Of a stretch of 7,276 nucleotides of DNA, positions 5,836 to 7,276 are shown piece by piece. Source of the DNA: Candidatus Zipacnadia bacterium (lineage in GTDB: Bacteria > Armatimonadota > UBA5377 > JALGUK01). The position numbers and the translations under genes are program-made. The notes beneath the pieces are model-generated. The model made no database searches. It saw only the letters and a list, made by a program, of their open reading frames with translations, and was not told where the DNA came from. How positions within the stretch are numbered: position 1 is the first letter of the stretch; every line of letters begins with the position of its first letter. Location: contig JALGUK010000075.1 of assembly GCA_029820875.1 (NCBI GenBank), positions 1 to 7,276 on the forward strand, read 5' to 3'.

Positions 5836-5995
5836 AGGCGAGACCCGGCGCCGCCTCGAGTTGCAAGACAGGAGGGACGCCATCGAAAATTTGCCCGGCT
5901 CAATCGGTGTTTAAACGCCAATGCACGGCAGGGGAGCAGCGCCCGGGTCTGTGGCTATACAGTAACGAAAACCAATTAGGGCAGGGGGTAGCACA
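5836..5995 (+). promoter_or_regulatory. 160-bp leader or spacer with inverted repeats
   Basis: No convincing gene lies here. AGACCCGGCGC (5841-5851) can pair with 5939-5950, which ends in CCGGGTCT, leaving one bulged C; this would close a loop of about 87 bases. Inside it, GGTGTTTAAACGCC (5906-5919) is a 14-bp palindrome apart from one symmetric pair and resembles a dimeric-repressor operator. TTGCAA (5861) and GAAAAT (5885) are 18 bases apart and could be a weak promoter. An AGGGGG ribosome-binding site sits eight bases before ATG 5996. Together these suggest that the downstream gene has its own control region, but each element is weak alone. Confidence 0.35.
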
Positions 5996-7267
5996 ATGGC
6001 TACGACGATAAGAACTGTGTATCTCTCTAAAAAGAAGGGTATGCCGGGATGGCCCTATAAAGACTTTGAACCCGAGGCCAGGGCTGCGGAGCTGGAAGAA
6101 GAGTTAAACTGGCTGAAGAGCAAATTGGATTTCGACGTGGAGTTCGTTGGGCGACATATCGTGACCACCGAGGAGGAAGCAGCCAAGGTCAACAGCAGCG
6201 TCACCGACGCCGATGACGGCCTTCTGTTATTCATCCTTGCCTCAGGTGCTCTGACGGGGCAGATTATGAAAATAGACCTTCCTAAGGTCAGCTTCATTGA
6301 CCTGTTCGGATACTTCGTTTTGTCAGTTCCCGACGACGTTATCGGAATATCGTCCTCGGACTTTACTGAGATAGGAAAGGCGCTCAAAGCGGTGGATACC
6401 GTGCGCAGGCTCAAAGAGTCCAAGGTGCTTTGTGTCACGGATCGCGCCGATATATCTTCATATCAGATGCAGGCGAGACAGAGGTGGGGAATTGAGATAG
6501 AACGGCTGGGGCACGAGCGGCTGGTGGAATCCTACGATAATGCCGACGATGGCGAAGCACAACTGGTGGCCTCGGAATACATGGAGAAAGCAGAAAAGGT
6601 GGTGGAGCCAACCAAGCAGGAAATCTTCCAGGCAGCCAAGATGTACGTCGGGATAAAGAACCTGATGCAACAACGAGGCGCAAACGTCATCACCGTGGAC
6701 TGCCTGCCACTAACCTATGCCGGGTTGTTGCCTGCCTTCCCTTGCCTGGCATTCTCGCGGCTGAACGACGAAGGGCTTATCGGCGTATGTGAGGCAGACT
6801 TGGCTGCTACCCTCACACAAATGATTGTAGGGTTCCTGGCCGACCGCCCGGGCTTTGTATCGGATCCAGTGATAGACACCTCCAACGACATTATTACACA
6901 CAGCCATTGTGTGGCGGCGACCAGAATGGGCGGGGTGGAAAGCTATCCGGAGCCATATATCCTTAGAAGTCATGCAGAAGATGATGAAAGCGTCTCGCTG
7001 CAGGTGAAGATGCGTCCTGGACAACCGGTGACGCACGCAAAGCTGATGAATTTCGATACCATGCTGGTAGCGCGGGGCGAAATAGTCGGTAATGTTGACA
7101 TTGATAAGGGTTGCAGGACAAAGGTGCAGATGAAGGTGCGCGATGCCAGGAAGCTCTATGAGAACTATCGAGGGGGGCTGCATCGGGTTATGTTTTACGG
7201 CGACCTGGTGCAGCAGATCAGGGACCTGGGCCGGCTGCTCGGATTTTCAGTGGTCGAGGAATGTTAG
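5996..7267 (+). CDS. L-fucose/L-arabinose isomerase-like protein of unknown substrate
   Basis: A 423-residue cytoplasmic protein. The C-terminal half carries the pattern of the fucose/arabinose isomerase superfamily: GANVITVDCLP (near 228-238), LPAFPCLAFSRLNDEGLIGVCEADL (near 245-269, with Glu266 and Asp268 as candidate metal ligands), then a DTSNDIITHSHC segment with His302, His304 and Cys305, and a GLHRVMFYGD end with His396. The N-terminal half (YLSKKKGMPGWPYK, then alternating strands and helices) would supply the Rossmann-like domains. At 423 residues it is shorter than FucI (about 590) or AraA (about 500), so it belongs with shorter, mostly uncharacterised relatives; an aldose-ketose isomerase or another metal-dependent sugar reaction is likely but unproven. 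ATG 5996 follows a strong AGGGGG box. Frame and codon use are clean to the TAG at the end, and only nine bases remain in the window. Confidence 0.9.
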   Translation: MATTIRTVYLSKKKGMPGWPYKDFEPEARAAELEEELNWLKSKLDFDVEFVGRHIVTTEEEAAKVNSSVTDADDGLLLFILASGALTGQIMKIDLPKVSFIDLFGYFVLSVPDDVIGISSSDFTEIGKALKAVDTVRRLKESKVLCVTDRADISSYQMQARQRWGIEIERLGHERLVESYDNADDGEAQLVASEYMEKAEKVVEPTKQEIFQAAKMYVGIKNLMQQRGANVITVDCLPLTYAGLLPAFPCLAFSRLNDEGLIGVCEADLAATLTQMIVGFLADRPGFVSDPVIDTSNDIITHSHCVAATRMGGVESYPEPYILRSHAEDDESVSLQVKMRPGQPVTHAKLMNFDTMLVARGEIVGNVDIDKGCRTKVQMKVRDARKLYENYRGGLHRVMFYGDLVQQIRDLGRLLGFSVVEEC

Positions 7268-7276
7268 CAGGCGGGC

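Noticed and set aside
5098..5883. Second long reverse-strand reading frame of about 260 codons
   Set aside because: It is antisense to the same GC-rich gene, dominated by Arg, His and Gly runs without domain features; a codon-bias shadow.
5250..6011. Forward frame overlapping the end of the membrane-protein gene and the following spacer
   Set aside because: It is out of frame with the well-supported membrane protein, rich in Arg/Gly/Pro, and overruns the start of the isomerase-like gene.
1..7276. tRNA, rRNA, CRISPR arrays, insertion sequences or phage genes
   Set aside because: Scanned by eye on both strands: no cloverleaf, no regularly spaced repeats, no transposase or integrase motifs and no terminal inverted repeats were found.

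Overview
The window looks like a chromosomal segment from an uncultured, strictly anaerobic bacterium of moderate to high GC. The first half reads as the tail of a carbon monoxide dehydrogenase (CODH) or CODH/acetyl-CoA synthase maturation locus: a CooC nickel-insertion ATPase cut by the left edge, then a small CooT-type nickel protein. No CODH structural subunit is visible, so the assignment rests on these two accessory proteins. The phylum cannot be fixed from the sequence alone.

Layout, all on the + strand: cooC (1-612, 5'-truncated), cooT-like (656-874), an ArsR-family winged-helix regulator (919-1257), a NifX/NifB-type metallocluster-binding domain protein (1328-1726), a degraded stretch with small reading-frame pieces (1743-2149), a class I SAM methyltransferase (2127-2735), an eight-cysteine ferredoxin-like gene broken by an 8-bp tandem duplication near its start (2728-2951), a CPWC glutaredoxin-like protein (3064-3312) and a solitary GroES (3415-3705). 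A 180-bp spacer with a perfect 9-bp hairpin follows. Then come a 649-residue polytopic membrane protein with a visibly more GC-rich sequence (3886-5835), a 160-bp spacer with inverted repeats (5836-5995), and a 423-residue protein resembling the L-fucose/L-arabinose isomerase fold group (5996-7267).

The genes from cooC to groES are closely spaced or overlapping and share one theme: metal insertion, metal-cluster carriage, iron-sulfur and thiol redox, protein folding, and a possible metal- or thiol-responsive repressor. They may form one maturation/redox operon around CODH; this is inference from context. The last two genes look like a separate module, perhaps transport and sugar metabolism. 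The most notable points are the short duplication that breaks the ferredoxin-like gene, the NifX-domain protein beside CODH maturation genes without any visible nitrogenase gene, and the eroded gene at 1743-2149.
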